Assembly: GCA_001972305.1 (NCBI GenBank)
Contig: BDDD01000432.1
Span: 514,530-578,529 of the forward strand
DNA from: Cephalotus follicularis
Taxonomy: Eukaryota; Streptophyta; Magnoliopsida; Oxalidales; Cephalotaceae
Direction of reading: 5' to 3'
DNA: 64,000 bases
The notes below the pieces were generated by a model. It ran no database searches. It had not been told where the DNA came from and was given only the letters and a program-made list of their open reading frames with translations. Positions 21,411 to 34,470 of the stretch are shown here, one piece after another; positions within the stretch are counted from its first letter, which is position 1, and each line of letters begins with the position of its first letter. Made by a program: the position numbers and the translations under genes.

Positions 21411-22446
21411 AATGTCTTTACGACCCAGAACATCTTTTTCACAATTTCAACATACCAAGCCATCATCAAATCCATCCTTTACACAATCAACTCACATATT
21501 CTTGTAATCGTACATGCAAGATTAACTCAGTGTATCACAGTGACACCACAACAAGTCCAGAATCACAAATCAAGCATTAACATGCAATTCATCATGTTAA
21601 TCATTAACTTAAAACTCAAAATGCATGTATAAATCCATCACTTTCCCCTACCTTATTGTTCCAAGTTAGGAACTGGAAATTCCACCCCTTTAAGTTCCCA
21701 GGTTCTGGATACCAGCAACTCCAAGATCCCCTTAGCAACTGCTACCCAGGAGCTCCAATCTCAAGCTCCAATCAAACACAACAATGGTGGCTTTCACAGT
21801 CACTGTTTTCTTTCGTCTCTTTCTTCTGGTGTTTTAAAACGAGAGAGAGAAGTGGGGAGGGTTGTCCTTATGCAGATTACTCCCTCCTAACGTTCTTCTC
21901 CTTGCATTTAATGGGCCGCCCTCGTGCTCTCTCCCACTTTCCAGGTTTCTGCATTTTTTTTTTGTATTCTTTAACCATTCTTTCTTTTGCAGGTTGCATG
22001 TGAGGATTCCTTTGCATGTTCCATGTGAGGGCATGTTCTGAGCATGCCTGGCAACACACTAGCACGATCACCACGTCACAATGTACTTGTAAAGGCATCT
22101 GGTAAAGCCCCCCCAAAAATCCCATTGCATGTTACTCTGCCAGCGAAGAAAGTGGCAGCCATTCTTTACAAAGGCGTCGACGTCTTTACTTAGACGTCGA
22201 TGTCTTTTCCATTTCTGTAAGAAGGTGTCGATGCCTTCTTCCATGTCGACGTGCATGCCCATGCAATCACGTGTGTCCTGGTTCCCAAAGCCGTTTCAAG
22301 CTTATGATATACACATTCATTTCCAAAACCATAACTAGGGTTTGTAAGCATCTTTTGAGTTCAAAATCTCAACATTCTCATTAATCCAAGTTTAAGATTA
22401 CATCATAAATCGAAATATTACATTCAGGAAAATACCGGGCGTTACA

Positions 22447-22460
22447 TCCACCCCTCCTTC
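22447..22460 (-). other. Polypurine tract of element B
   Basis: On the minus strand GAAGGAGGGGTGGA lies directly before TGTAACGCCC of the 3' LTR. Confidence 0.85.
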
Positions 22461-22491
22461 AAGAAAATTCATCCTCGAAATTAACACAATA

Positions 22492-25400
22492 CTAGAACAA
22501 GTATGGGTAACGTTCTCGGATATCATTCTCACGTTCCCAAGTCGCTTCATCCGACCGATGAAATTTCCACTGAACCTTTACCATCGGAATGGACCGGTTC
22601 CTCAATACTTGTGTCTTCCAATCTAAGATTTTCACGGGTGACTCCTCGCAGGAAAGATCATCCCTCACCATAACCGAGTCATAATCCAGGACATGTGATG
22701 GGTCTCGGATATAACCTCGTAGCATCGATACATGAAAGACATCATGTACACTTGTCGATGTAGGGGGCAAGGCTAGCTGATATGCTACCTCCCCAACCCT
22801 CTCCAGAATCTCAAAAGGACCAATATAACGTGGCGCTAGCTTGCCCTTTTTCCCGAACCTTTGCACTCCGTTCCACGGAGATACCTTCAAAAACACGTGA
22901 TCCCCAACATTGAAGGTTAAAGGCCTTCTCTTTACATTGTCAGCATAGCTCTTCTGCCGACTCTGTGCTGCTAGCAGCTTCTCTTTGATGAACATGACTT
23001 TCTCTGAAGTCTCCTCCACCAAATCCGACCCAATCAATGGTCGTTCCCCAACCTCGTCCCAACAGACAGGTGACCTACATTTCCTCCCATACAGTGCCTC
23101 GTATGGAGCCATACCAATACTCGAGTGATAGCTGTTATTGTATGAAAACTCTATCAGAGGAATATGGTCCTCCCAGGTTCCGCCAAAATCGATCACACAA
23201 GCCCGAAGCATATCCTCCAAGGTTTGGATGCTACGCTCTGACTGTCCGTCTGTCTGAGGGTAAAAAGCAGTACTGAGATTCAATCTCGTCCCGAAGGCTG
23301 TCTGGAATCTCTTCCAGAAGTTGGAAGTGAAGATCGAATCCCTATCACAAACGATGCTCACCGAAACATCGTGCAGTCTCACAATCTCCTTAACATATAA
23401 CCGAGCCAACTTGCTCGCAGAATCAGTGACATGTGTGGGCAACAAGTGTGCTGATTTGGTGAGTCTATCAACAATAACCCACACGGCATTATGATGACGC
23501 CTAGTCAGTGGAAACCCAGAAACCAAGTCCATCGTGATGTGTTCCCACTTCCATTCTGCCACTGGTAATGACTGTAATAGTCCTGCAGGTCTTTGGTGCT
23601 CGGCCTTGACTCTCTGGCAAGTCAAACACTTTGCGACATATTCTGAAATCTCGCTCTTCATACCGGGCCACCAGTAAGTCTTCTTCATATCTTGGTACAT
23701 TTTGGTACTACCAGGATGAATACTGTACAGGGATTTATGAGCCCCGCGGAGTAGCTCATCCTTCACTCTCGGTTCATTCGGGAGACATACACGTCCCCGA
23801 TACCTCATAATACCATAATCATGTACTCTAAAATCAGACTCCGAATCCAGATTCTCTCGAATCCGCTGCAGTTCAGGATCATGTGGTTGTGCATCTTTGA
23901 TGTGATGCAGTAACACTGGTTCTACCCGCATGTCGGCTAGAAAGATCCCCGGCGACTGATTGAATGGTGACCATTCCTGGAAGACTTCCAACATCTTCCA
24001 TTGTGACACCATTGTACTAGCGATCATAGCCTTGCGGCTCAAGGCATCAGCGACAACATTCGCTTTCCCCGGGTGGTACTGGATACTGCAGTCATAATCA
24101 TTAAAGAACTCTACCCACCTGCGTTGTCTCATGTTTAGCGTGTCCTGGCAGAACAGGTACCTTAAACTTTTATGATCGGTGAAGATCTCAAACTGTGCCC
24201 CATAAAGATAGCGTCTCCACTTCTGAAGGGCAAAGATAATAGCTGCAAGTTCAAGGTCATGGGTTGGGTAGTTTTCTTCATACGGCTTCAGCTTCCTAGA
24301 AGCATAAGCAATCACCTTTCCTCGCTGCATACCCGATGCATCGCTATAAACTGCAAAGCCCTCATTACCCTCGGGTAATGCCAAGATAGAAGCGGAAACC
24401 AACCGATCCTTCAGTTCACGGAAACTAGCTTCACAATCATCATCCCAGACAAACAAGGTCTTCTTCTGGGTCAGTCTTGTCAAAGGCTCAACTATTCTCG
24501 AGAAATTCTGGATAAATCTTCTGTAATATCCCGCCAAGCCAAGAAAACTGCGTACCTCCTTCACATTCCTCGGCTGTGGCTAATCTCGTACCACCTCTGT
24601 TTTTGATAGATCCACTGCCAAACCCTCTCCAGATACTATGTGACCAAGAAAGATCACATGGTCAAGCCAAAATTCACACTTACTGAATTTGGCATACAAC
24701 CGGTGCTCTCGGAGAACCTGTAGATCCAACCTCAAGTGGGAAGCATGCTCTTCCTCACTTCTTGAGTATACAAGCACGTCGTCAATAAACACAACGAAGA
24801 ACTGGTCCAAGTACGGTCGGAACACATCGTTCATCAATGACATGAACGCAGCCGGTGTATTGGTAACACCAAAAGGCATCACCAGGAACTCATAGTGACC
24901 GTATCTTGTCCGGAAGGCAGTTTTCTCAATATCTCCTTCCCTTACCCTCAACTGGTGATATCCTGTTCTTAGATCAAGCTTCGAGAACACCCTCGCTCCT
25001 TGCAACTGGTCGAGCAAATCCTCAATGTGGGGTAAAGGATATTTGTTCTTGATAGTTGCTTTATTCAACATTCTGTAGTCGATGCAGAGCCTCATCGACC
25101 CATCTTTCTTTTTGACAAACGGTACAGGTGCACCCCATGGTGAAACACTGGGTCGAATGAAACCCTTATCGATCAGATCCTGTAACTGTAGTTTTAGCTC
25201 CCTCAATTCCGCAGGAGCCATTCTATACGGTGCTTTCGAAATAGGAGCTATACCTGGTGTAAGATCGATAACAAACTCCATATTTCTTCTCGGTGGTAAA
25301 GATCCCAAGTCATCCGGAAATACATCTGGAAATTCACACACTACTGGGATCTTCTTCAGGTTCAAACCTTTCTCCTTCCTCCGATCAATCACATAAGCAA

Positions 25401-25797
25401 GATACCCTTCACATCCTTTCTCGAGATACCTCAACGCACGGATGAAGGATATAATCGGCGTAGAAAGCCCCTTGTCTCCGTTGAACTGGAAAATAGTACC
25501 ATCGGGCAGACAAAAATCAACCGTCTTGCTGTAGCAATCCATGTGCGCATGATGTGCTGATAGCCAATCCATCCCCAAAATAATGTCAAAGTCGCGGATA
25601 GGTAACACTATCAAGTCCGCGTACAAGGAAATTCCTGCCATAGACATCTGACAACCCCTATATACAGTGTCTGTATACATGGAAGCTCCAACAGGTGTGC
25701 TCACATCCAAGGTATATGTCATACAGTCAGGTGTTACATCTAAACATGATGCAAAATGTGATGAAATGAAAGAATGTGATGCTCCAGGGTCCATCAA
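22492..25797 (-). pseudogene. pol: Pol of element B: protease, RT, RNase H, integrase, chromodomain
   Basis: One frame of about 1100 codons with a single stop. Order: protease ([19 protein letters not shown]), RT ([20 protein letters not shown] near 24775-24792), a TAG at 24577-24579 (TGG expected, VRDW), the RT thumb, RNase H, integrase with zinc finger ([26 protein letters not shown]) and an intact triad ([24 protein letters not shown]), then the tail [19 protein letters not shown]. In RNase H the sequence reads SDASGMQRGK, about seven residues shorter than [17 protein letters not shown] in relatives, so a 21-base deletion removed part of the active-site loop. Otherwise this is the best preserved pol in the window. 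Confidence 0.93.
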
Positions 25798-25899
25798 TAC
25801 TCTAGCAGCAAAACCATAAGTATACAGTGTACCTCCAACTACCGAGGTAGACTCCGGAACCTATGTCTGTGAAAGGGTAAAAACTCTACCTTTCGCAAT

Positions 25900-27022
25900 G
25901 CCCTTGCCAGTGTCCCTTCGCTGTGAAGGCCCCGCTGCTGCCGGCTGGTCCGGTAGGTGCTGTAGCCTGACTCTTCGGGCAATCTTTCATTGAATGGCCA
26001 GATGCCCCACACCTTAAACATAGCCTGTTCATCCTCCAACAATCTTTTTGCAAGTGGCCCTTCTGACCACAGTGATAACAAGCTCCGGTTCCTGCATTAC
26101 TCCCTTGACTAGGAGTCCCCAGCGTGGCAGTTTGCCCAGATCTGTTCTTAAATGATTTAGTTGGAGAACCACTGTTTTGCCATTTCGAAGAAGCTGGACT
26201 TGTTGGGTTCTGTTTAATTTTTTTCGCCCGGTCCCTCTCTGCTCAGTCCTCACTGGATATGCTCTCCAGTCGTCTCGCCTTTTGAGCGACCTCTGAGAAG
26301 GTACCCAGCTCCATAGCTCTAATCATCGACCGAAGGTCCGGTCGCAAACCCTTCAAAAACCTCCGTATCTTCTTCACATCATCAGCTACCAGATATGGTG
26401 AATGTCTGGATAGCTCCATAAACCTGGCCTGGTACTCAGCCACAGTCATCTCCCCTTGCCTTAACTCAAGAAGCTCTGTCTCCCTCCATTCTTGCTCCAT
26501 CCGAGGTACGTAGGAATCGAGGAACTCTGTCTGGAATCTCTCCCATGTAGCATCAAGTCCCACAGATTCCCACTTTGCTTTGACCATCTCCCACCAGTGA
26601 GTGGCCTCTCCCCATAGACGGTACACGGCAAATTTCAGGTTCTGAGCATTGGTACAGTCCATCACTGCAAAAATCTTTTCCAAGTCTTGAAGCCATCTCT
26701 CAACAATCGTGGCATCAAGTTCTCCCTAGAAACTAGGTGGATTCTGTCTCATGAATCTCTCGATGTCCCTCCCAAATTGACTACCATCCTCTCCCAAGCA
26801 GTGATCGGGAGCTCTATGTTGCGGTCAAGCTTGCGCGTAGTACTGGCGCATCTCCTCCGCATTGGCCATATTAAAGGCCATCTGCTGTTGGAAGTAGTCA
26901 GCAATCTGGGTCATTGGGTCTCTATTATCTTGAGGAACATTCCCTCCTTCCGGCACATTCGTTCCCTCAGGGGCATTGGCTCCAGCGGCCCTAGCCCTAC
27001 CACGCGTTCTCCTTCGGTCCAT
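25900..27022 (-). pseudogene. gag: Gag of element B
   Basis: Starts MDRRRTRGRARAAGANAPEG at 27022, just inside the primer site. The capsid domain follows (MEKIFAVMDCTNAQ, YRLWGEATHWWEMV, QGEMTVAEYQARF, KIRRFLKGLRPDLRS), then two CCHC knuckles (CYHCGQKGHLQKDC and CLRCGASGHSMKDC). Stops occur at about 26823-26825 (CGA to TGA), in PPSF-GEL near 26730 and after SSED near 26243. A frameshift near 25935 and a TAG near 25860 separate it from the protease frame. Same family as Gag of I and K. Confidence 0.9.
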
Positions 27023-27120
27023 TTGTTCCTATAAGAAGGACGATGGTTAGTCACGACTTTAGGGAAACAATTTATTGATTGCCAAGGAACTTATCCAAGC
27101 TAAGCATATAATGGATATAT

Positions 27121-27132
27121 GCTCTGATACCA
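27121..27132 (-). other. Primer binding site of element B (tRNA-iMet)
   Basis: On the minus strand it reads TGGTATCAGAGC, an exact match to the usual plant site, three bases inside the 5' LTR. Confidence 0.92.
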
Positions 27133-27135
27133 CGT

Positions 27136-29977
27136 TGTCACACCCCTTTTTATTCCAAAACATAGACAACACATAAAGTGGTAAGGCAATCAACATAAAA
27201 TAATCCGGCTGAAGCAAAATTACCAACAAATAAAAACCTTAAATAGCAGAAGCAATCGTAAATGAGCCGAATTTAAACACGCATCACGCATCCCATACTA
27301 CGTGATGCCCCACAAGTTTATAAATAAACCCAACATAACTGTCGATCACCCAAAACGGAGCGTGAAATAATAATACAGAACGAGATAACAAAATATCTTT
27401 CATTACAAAATCCGAATAACATGGTCAGTGTTCGATAACCCAAATACGAAAATAAGAGAGATAACAAGTCTTCTCTTTAAATCTCCATGCATGCTCCATA
27501 TCATGTCCACTCCATCAATCTGTTACAGTAGGGGTTAGCCTTTGTCCTCACTCGGCTAAGTGAATAAACCCATAAATACAGTTCGAGTCATATGATAATG
27601 AGTGTCATGAATGAATGCATAATGATGAGCCATGACATGTATTTGTCATAGTAAAAATACCTCCGTAGGTACATATAAAAATATATGCATGCTCACAGTA
27701 CAAGTATAACTCATAAGTTATATCAACACAAGCAGTAATTATGTTCCCCAAAAGGAACCAGACAAGCCAAACGTCATGACCGTCGCCACCTCCTGGCCCC
27801 GACGTCATGCACCCTTACTCCATCCCCGTTTGCGAACGGTTTTGGAGCAAGTCCTCAGTAAGTTGCTTAGCACGGCGGCTAAACCAACAGCAAGTTACTA
27901 GCACAGTGGCTAAGTAATCAACAAGTTATTAGCACGATGGCCAATAATCAACAAGTTATTAGCACGGTGGCTAAAAATCAGCAAGCACAAGCATTTCACA
28001 GCACAAGTCAAGCAATTACACATAATTACTTGATCAAATATATTTGTTTAAAATATATTATTTCACAAGTTGTAATAAGTTATAAAACTTAAAACAATAC
28101 ATTTCTCTGTCTTTGGAAATACTTCCCCAATCATTTTGAAAATATATACATTCATAAATCATACATTGTCGCAAATTACATTTTGTCTCATAATCAACCC
28201 CTTAAAACATTTCTCTGTCATTGGAAATGCTTCCCTATTCATTTCGAAAATATATAAATTCACGTGTTGACAAATATACATTTTCGTACACAAATGATCA
28301 TAATGATCATGCAAGCTTTTCAAAGTGGTTAACACTTTTAGGAAAGCAACCATAATGCAAATCACAGTAAAAATATAAACATATGCTCAGAATGCATCTA
28401 GGTTCGTTTCTAGAGTCGTTTCGGGTCTAGCAGGTCCCATTCAAGTAAAATTCTACTGATCAGGTGAAAAGACGTCGATGTCATTCCTTAAGGCGTCGAT
28501 GTCTTTTAGCCTAAGGCGTCGATCCCGTGTACAATTATTCCCAGGCGTTCTTAGACCAAAGGCGTCGATATCATTACAAAGACGTCGATGTCTTTATCAT
28601 ACAAGAGAATATCAGTTCGCGAATCTCGATTCTAGAGACTAAAATCCGGCATTTTAATCCCTCATGTAAACGAATATCACTCTCAAAACGTGTAAGGAAT
28701 TCTACTGGTTAACAGGAACATAACAAAAACATCAGTTCAAAACCAAACAGGTGATTCCAAGTGGCTAAATGGCCATCTGAAATGAACATTACAGTTCAAA
28801 AATTACCCAGAAAAGGCATCGATGTCTTTACAAAAGTTTCGATGTCTTTCACATTTTCACACAAAGGCATCGACGTCTTTATATAGACGTCGATGTCTTT
28901 ACGACCAAGAACGTCTTTTTTCACAATTTCAACATACCAAGCCATCATCAAATCCATCCTTTACACAACCAACTCACATATTCATGTAATCGTACATGCA
29001 AGATTAACTCAGTGTATCACAGTGACACCACAACAAGTCCAGAATCACAAATCAAGCATTAACATGCAATTCATCATGTTAATCATTAACTTAAAACTCA
29101 AAATGCATGTATAAATCCATCACTATCCCCTACCTTATTGTTCCAAGTTAGGAACTGGAAAGTCCACCCCTTTAAGTTCCCAGGTTCTGGCTACCAGCAG
29201 CTCCAATATCCCTTTAGCAACTGCTACCCAAGAGCTCCAATCTCAAGCTCCAAGCAAACACAACAATGGTGGCTTTCACACTCACTGTTTTCTTTCTGCT
29301 CTTTCTTCCGGTGTTTTAAAATGAGAGAGAGAAGTGGGGAGGGTTGTCCTTATGCAGATTACTCCCTCCTAACGTTCTTCTCCTTGCATTTAACGGGCCG
29401 CTCTCGTGCTCCCTGCCACTTTCCAGGTTTCTGCATCTTTTTTTTGTATTCTTTAACCATTCTTTCTTTTGCAGGTTGCATGTGAAGATTCCTTTGCATT
29501 TTCCATGTGAGGGCATGTTCTGAGCATGCCTGGCAACACACTAGCATGATCACCACGTCACAATGTACTTGTAAAGGCGTCTGGTAAAGCCCCCCAAAAA
29601 ATCCCATTGCATGTTACTCTGCCAGCGAAGAACGTGGCACCCATTCTTTACAAAGGCGTCGATGTCTTTACTTAGACGTCGATGTCTTTTTCCATTTCTG
29701 TAAGAAGGTGTCGATGCCTTCTTCCATGTCGACGTGCAGGCCCATGCAATCATGTGTGTCCTGGTTCCCAAAGGCGTCGACGTCTTTCCAAAGACGTCGA
29801 TGTCTTTCTCCCAAAACAGCGTCGTTTCAAGCTTTTGATATACACATTCATTTCCAAAACAATAACTAGGGTTTGTAAGCATCTTTTGAGTTCAAAATCC
29901 CAACATTCTCATTAATCCAAGTTTAAGATTACATCATAAATCGAAATATTACATTCAGGAAAATACCGGGCGTTACA
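27136..29977 (-). repeat. 5' LTR of element B (right copy)
   Basis: 2842 bases, nearly identical in layout to the left copy. The additional bases around 29770-29820 carry two further motif boxes (GGCGTCGACGTCTTT and AGACGTCGATGTCTTT). Confidence 0.94.
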
Positions 29978-29982
29978 TTCTT

Positions 29983-31245
29983 TTTTAAGCTAATAAATCC
30001 CGTCTCTCTATCCATATAGGGAGCACGAAGATGTATCATGACCTGCAACTTAGCTATCAGTGGATTGGCATGAAGTGAGAGATCGTATAGTTTATATCGA
30101 GATGCCTTACTTGTCAGCAAGTCAAGGCGGAGCATCAGAGACCGGCAGGCTTGCTTCAGCCTTTGCTCATTCCTGAGTGGAAATGGGAGCATATCACCAT
30201 GGATTTTGTGTTTGGTCTACCTTTGACATGCGACAGACATGATGCTATATGTGTTGTGGTTGATTGACTCACGAAGTCGGCCCACTTTCTACCGATTCGA
30301 ATGACTTATCCTAGAGAAAAGTTGTCTAGATTATTCATAAAGGAGATTGTTAAAGCACACGGAGCTCCTGTTAGCATTGTTTCGGACCGAGACTCTCGCT
30401 TCACTTTCAGGTTTTGGAGGAAGTTACAGGCAGCTATGGGTACATAATTGAGTTTCGGCACTGCTTTTCATCCCCAAACAGACGGTTTGTCCGAGAGGAC
30501 CATTCAAACATTGGAGGACATGCTTCGAGTATGCGTTATAGACTTTGGAGGTAATTGGGATGACTACTTGTATTTGATTGAGTTCTTGTATAACAATAGG
30601 TATCACAAGAGCATATAGGTGGCTCCTTATGAGGCCCTACATGGTAGGAAGTTCCGATCACCAGTTTGTTGGGATCAGGTCAGTGAGGGGAACATTCTGG
30701 GACCAGAGATAGTACAGATTACCTCAGAGAAAGTGAAATTGATTAAAGACCGATTGATTGTATCACATAATAGACAGAAAAGCTATGTAGATGTTCATCG
30801 TAGAGGCTTGGAGTTTAGTGTTGGTTCCATGTTTTCCTCAAAGTGTCACCCACTAAAGGAGTCATGAGATTTGGGAAGAAAGGGAAGCTTTCTCCCCGTT
30901 TTATTGGACATTTTGAGGTATTGGATCGGATTAGCCGACTGTCTTATGGGCTTGCTTTGCCTCCAGCCTTGTCGGGAGTGCATGAGGTGTTCCATGTTTC
31001 TCAGCTGAGGAGATATGTTCGAGATCCCTCACACATCATTGAGTACAGTCAGATTCAATTGGAACCTGACTTGTCTTTTATTGAGACTCGTATACAGATT
31101 GTTGACAGACATATCTGAGTATTCAGGAACAAGACCATTCCTTTGGTTAGTGTTCTATGGGAGTATCCTGGTTCAGTGGAGCGCACCTGGGAGTGCGTGG
31201 ATGATATGAGAGAGACATAACCCATCCTATTTGATTGATTGATCG
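29983..31245 (+). pseudogene. pol: Integrase and chromodomain-like tail of element A (third fragment)
   Basis: Resumes after B near the zinc finger ([35 protein letters not shown]), with the core [23 protein letters not shown] and [13 protein letters not shown], so all three catalytic acids can still be read. Stops interrupt at about 30096, 30108, 30265, 30447 and 30616, and there is a frameshift around 30830-30860 (GSMFSSKCHP for the usual HVFLKVSP). The tail has LRRYVRDPSHIIEY and VLWEYPGSVERTWECVDD, a chromodomain-like end. Upstream, B split the gene and the join has lost phase. Confidence 0.88.
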
Positions 31246-31279
31246 AGTGACCGTTGAATCTGGGGACCAGATTCTTTTA

Positions 31280-31291
31280 AGGAGGGGAGAA
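31280..31291 (+). other. Polypurine tract of element A
   Basis: AGGAGGGGAGAA lies directly before TGTAACGACCC. Confidence 0.82.
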
Positions 31292-32409
31292 TGTAACGAC
31301 CCGAATTCCCTTTTTGTACTGTTCATGCATATATTGTACAATATTGTACTGTACTGAATCGTATTGAACTGTATTGCATTGTATTCAATTGAGGTATTCC
31401 TATACCTATCAGTTATTGTATTTATTATGTGCATGTATAGTTGGGATTTTCAGCGGAGTTTCAGAGAATTGGCTGAATTGACTATATAAGTAAACTATTG
31501 AACCATTTCTCTCATTTCTCAATCTTCTCCCTCTCCCTCTCTCCCAGCAGACAGCCTCCCTCTCCCTCGTGCAACTCTGGATTTGCTGCTCCAACAACAA
31601 ATAGCGATTGAAGTCTTCTCCTTGCCGATTGAACAATAAAAGGGTGGATTCTTGGGTGTTTCCAACCACCGATTGATCGTTATCTCAACCGTTGAAGCTT
31701 CGATTATAGGTAGGACTGCTTTACTTTATTGTCTATTGCTTGACTGATTGATTGATTAAATTAATTGATTGAATGATTGTATTGTATGGAATTGGAAAAA
31801 TAAGGGTTTTGAAATGAGATCCTCGACCCAACTGATCTAGAAGGATTAGAATGATAAATTGTAGGTTGTAACAGGTTTTACTAACCTTAAATGACTGATT
31901 TTAACCATTGGTTTCCAAAGAATGGCTTTAAAATGGATTTTGACCTTAGATCGGCCACTTATCTGCTAAAAACTGGTTTTTCCCCAGCACAGATGTCAAT
32001 GCCTAGCCCATTTGTGTTGACGCCTTGATGCTTTTGAACCGTTTTAATCGACGTTAGCATCAACGCGTATCTTTGGCATTGACGCCTACGATCTCAGATT
32101 TCCTTTTTCCAGAAAAAAACGTTAACGTAAATCATATCAGCCATCTCAGTGTCGACGACTTCCATTTATGCCTCAACGCCTTGACCCCATGGCTGTAACG
32201 CCTAAACCTACTGGTTTTTAAAAACGCGATGTGCGTCAACGCTTTTGCCATGACGATGACACCCATAAGCCTTGTATTGAAAGTAACTGATACGCATCGA
32301 CGCGTATATCCATAATGTCGATGCCTAATGCCCTATTTTGGAAAATTGATGTTCTAAAGCTAGTTTTCAAATTCTTTTCACATGACCACTTGACCCGAGC
32401 TTCACTTAA
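31292..32409 (+). repeat. 3' LTR of element A (truncated)
   Basis: Starts TGTAACGACCC and matches the 5' LTR from 31505 (5' copy 1354) to CGAGCTTCACTT at about 32409. There the match stops, and the last 1.1 kb of the LTR is missing. A TATA-like TATATAAG lies at 31484-31491, in the part that the 5' copy has lost. A motif cluster lies at about 31990-32320. Confidence 0.85.
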
Positions 32410-33469
32410 CCCAAACCACAAAATCACATAACAGACACTAAACACAAACTATTAGAGAAAAGCATCGACGTTTGTGTCTAAAGCATAGAAGCTTAAAATG
32501 AAAGCGTCGGCGCTTTATACATAGCGTTGGCGCATAAAGCTAAACCTTAACACGAAGCGTAGGACAAAGCGTCGACAAAAGGCCAGACAAAACACGATAA
32601 AAGCATCGACGCTCAAAGCTAAGCGTCGACAGTTGGGACATGAGCGTTGATAGGAAATGAAAATAGTCGACGCTTTTGATGATCAAGACGATAAAAACAG
32701 TTGTAATCATGAACAAAATTTCCAGTTTTCCAATGTGTTTCATAAAACAGTAAGGGGTAATTACTAAAACACGATTTCTCTGATTGAAAAACACTAGTGT
32801 AAAACTTCAAATACATAGGCATATTGCTTTACAAGTTCAATATAGCATTCGAAACTTTTCAAAACATAGTTCTTGAGATTATAGGATTTAAACAAGATTG
32901 TGTGGATTATCAGCAGAGTTTTAACAATTTTTCAACCTTGTAGTCATCAAAAGCAGTAAAATAAAACGAAAATATCATAACATACCTTTGGATGCAGTGA
33001 AAATGTGCTGAGGAAAATAACAAGAGTGGCTATGGTTGTTTCAACAACAATGCAGGTAATGGAGTTTAAAAACAATGAAAAAGTGTGTTTCTATTTGGCA
33101 AAAACATGTGGAGTAAAGTCTTACTATATAGACAGAAACGCGATAAAAAAAACAAGGAAAAACGGATAAAAAAATTATGGCAAAAATCCTTTCATAACAG
33201 ATCGCATCGACCATGAACAAAATAAGAAAAACGACTAAAGCGTCACCGGTCATGAAAAAGCGTCAGTGCTTAACCTTTAAAGCGTCGATGGTTAATGTAA
33301 GGCGTCAGTGCTTTACGTATGTGCTAAGGCGTCAACGGTTAGAACAATGGCGTCGATGCTTAACGCTCAGGAATGCAAAGTAAAAGTGTTTTCAGAAAAA
33401 AATTCAAACGGTCCAACGGAAGCATATGGAAAAAACGTAACATTTAATGACAAACATATAGGCAACAAA
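32410..33469 (-). repeat. LTR-like fragment, probably minus strand
   Basis: No coding potential. Two motif clusters (32460-32680 and 33230-33365; for example AAAGCATCGACGCTCAAAG and AAAGCGTCGATGGTTAA) flank an AT-rich middle, a layout like the LTRs of D, F and J. A splice-donor-like AAAGGTATGTTATG on the minus strand (about 32980-32994) would suit an LTR leader. Neither end shows a convincing TG or CA with a target duplication. Confidence 0.4.
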
Positions 33470-34470
33470 TAGGGATATTATATTAGATGTTGAAGGTTCT
33501 CATATTGTTTTTAAAGACAAGTGTTGTTCTATTTTATATAATAACATGATTTATGCAAAATGTTTCCTTCATGATGGATTATATATATTGGGTAAACATG
33601 AGACTGCTTTCAATATACAATAAGAAAATAAAAGAAAGAGAGATGAAATTAATCAATCCTACCTATGGCATTGCAGACTTTGTCATATAGGTGGGAAAAG
33701 AGTCTGCAGGTTGATCTCGTATTGATACTTTGATTTTTCAACGTATCAACTGCTTCCAACCATGTCATAAAGGTAAAATGACCAAATCTCCCTTCACAAG
33801 GAAAGGGGAAAGGACCACAGAACTGTTGGGTCTAGTACATAGTGATGTATGTGCACCGATGATAGTTGATGCCAGAGGTGGATATTCCTACTTCATAACC
33901 TTTCAGGATGATCATTCTCATTTCGGTTATTTGTACCATATGCGGCACAAATCTGAAGCCTTTGAAAAGTTCAAAGAATTCAAACATGAAGTAGAAAAAT
34001 AGACTGGTAAAAGTCTGATGACTCTTCGATTAGATTGAGGTGGTGAGTATATCTCCACCGAGTTTTTAACTTATCTCAGAGATAATGGGATTGACTCTCA
34101 GTGGACCCCTTCGGGAACACCACAGTATAATGGTGTGTTTGAAAGGAGAAATCGTACATTGCTTGACATGGTGCATAGCATGATGAGTGATGCTGGACTT
34201 CCGCTGTCTTTCTGGGGTTATGCTTTGGAGACTGTTGTTCTCTTATTAAACAGGACTAAAAGAAAATCTACTCCCAAGACCCCATATGAGATATGGAACG
34301 GGAAGAAACCCAATCTTAGTTACCTAAGAATATGGGGCTGCCTTGCATATGTCAAGTAGGTAGCAATAGATAAATTGGAATCTAGGTCCATTAAATGTAA
34401 ACTTGTGGGATATCCTAAAGAAACACGAGGGTATTAATTCCATTATCCACCTGACAACAAAGTGTTTGTA
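33470..34470 (+). pseudogene. pol: Pre-integrase zinc region and integrase of element E
   Basis: The pre-integrase module reads GLYILGKHETAFN, then LWHCRLCHIGGKR, the copia-type GAG-pre-integrase segment, with the distal zinc-finger pair degraded by a frameshift (CHKGKMTKSPF). The integrase core has LGLVHSDVCAP, GGYSYFITFQDDHS, GGEYISTEF and GTPQYNGVFERRNRTLLDM, so D, D and E are recognisable, followed by SFWGYALETVVLLLNR and PYEIWNGKKPNLSYLRIWGC. Stops occur near 33627, 33724, 34001, 34035, 34357 and 34435. The order integrase before RT identifies Ty1/copia. Confidence 0.88.

Larger units (their letters stand above)
19656..22446 (-). repeat. 3' LTR of element B (left copy)
   Basis: 2791 bases. 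On the minus strand it runs from TGTAACGCCC to GGGGTGTGACA. It is very close to the right copy, which is 51 bases longer, mainly through an extra pair of CGTCGACG boxes at about 29770-29820. It contains a short tandem repeat, a perfect hairpin and two box clusters. Confidence 0.94.
19656..29977 (-). mobile_element. Element B: complete Ty3/gypsy chromovirus (Tekay/Del-like), minus strand
   Basis: A 10.3-kb element with two long LTRs (19656-22446 and 27136-29977), a primer site complementary to initiator tRNA-Met, gag, pol with a C-terminal chromodomain and a polypurine tract, all on the minus strand, with exact TTCTT target copies. It lies in element A between RNase H and integrase. Gag has several stops and a frameshift. 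Pol has one stop and one 21-base in-frame deletion. Confidence 0.95.
1354..32409 (+). mobile_element. Element A: Ty3/gypsy chromovirus-like LTR retrotransposon, interrupted twice
   Basis: The element reads 5' LTR (to 3390), primer site, gag relic, protease and RT (to 5752), RT thumb and RNase H (18876-19655), integrase and chromodomain-like tail (29983-31245), polypurine tract and partial 3' LTR (31292-32409). It is split by element C and element B. The RT frame resumes across C once one copy of the duplicated GGAAA is removed, which confirms that the two pieces were one gene. The two LTRs align from 1354 and 31505 onward. A is the oldest layer of this nest. Its outer ends are lost or rearranged, so no target duplication for A itself can be shown. 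Confidence 0.88.

Noticed and set aside
21656-22003. 115-codon ORFs in both B LTRs (also 29138-29485)
   Set aside because: The near identity reflects LTR identity. They are on the strand opposite to B transcription, with no recognisable domain. A short antisense transcript cannot be excluded.
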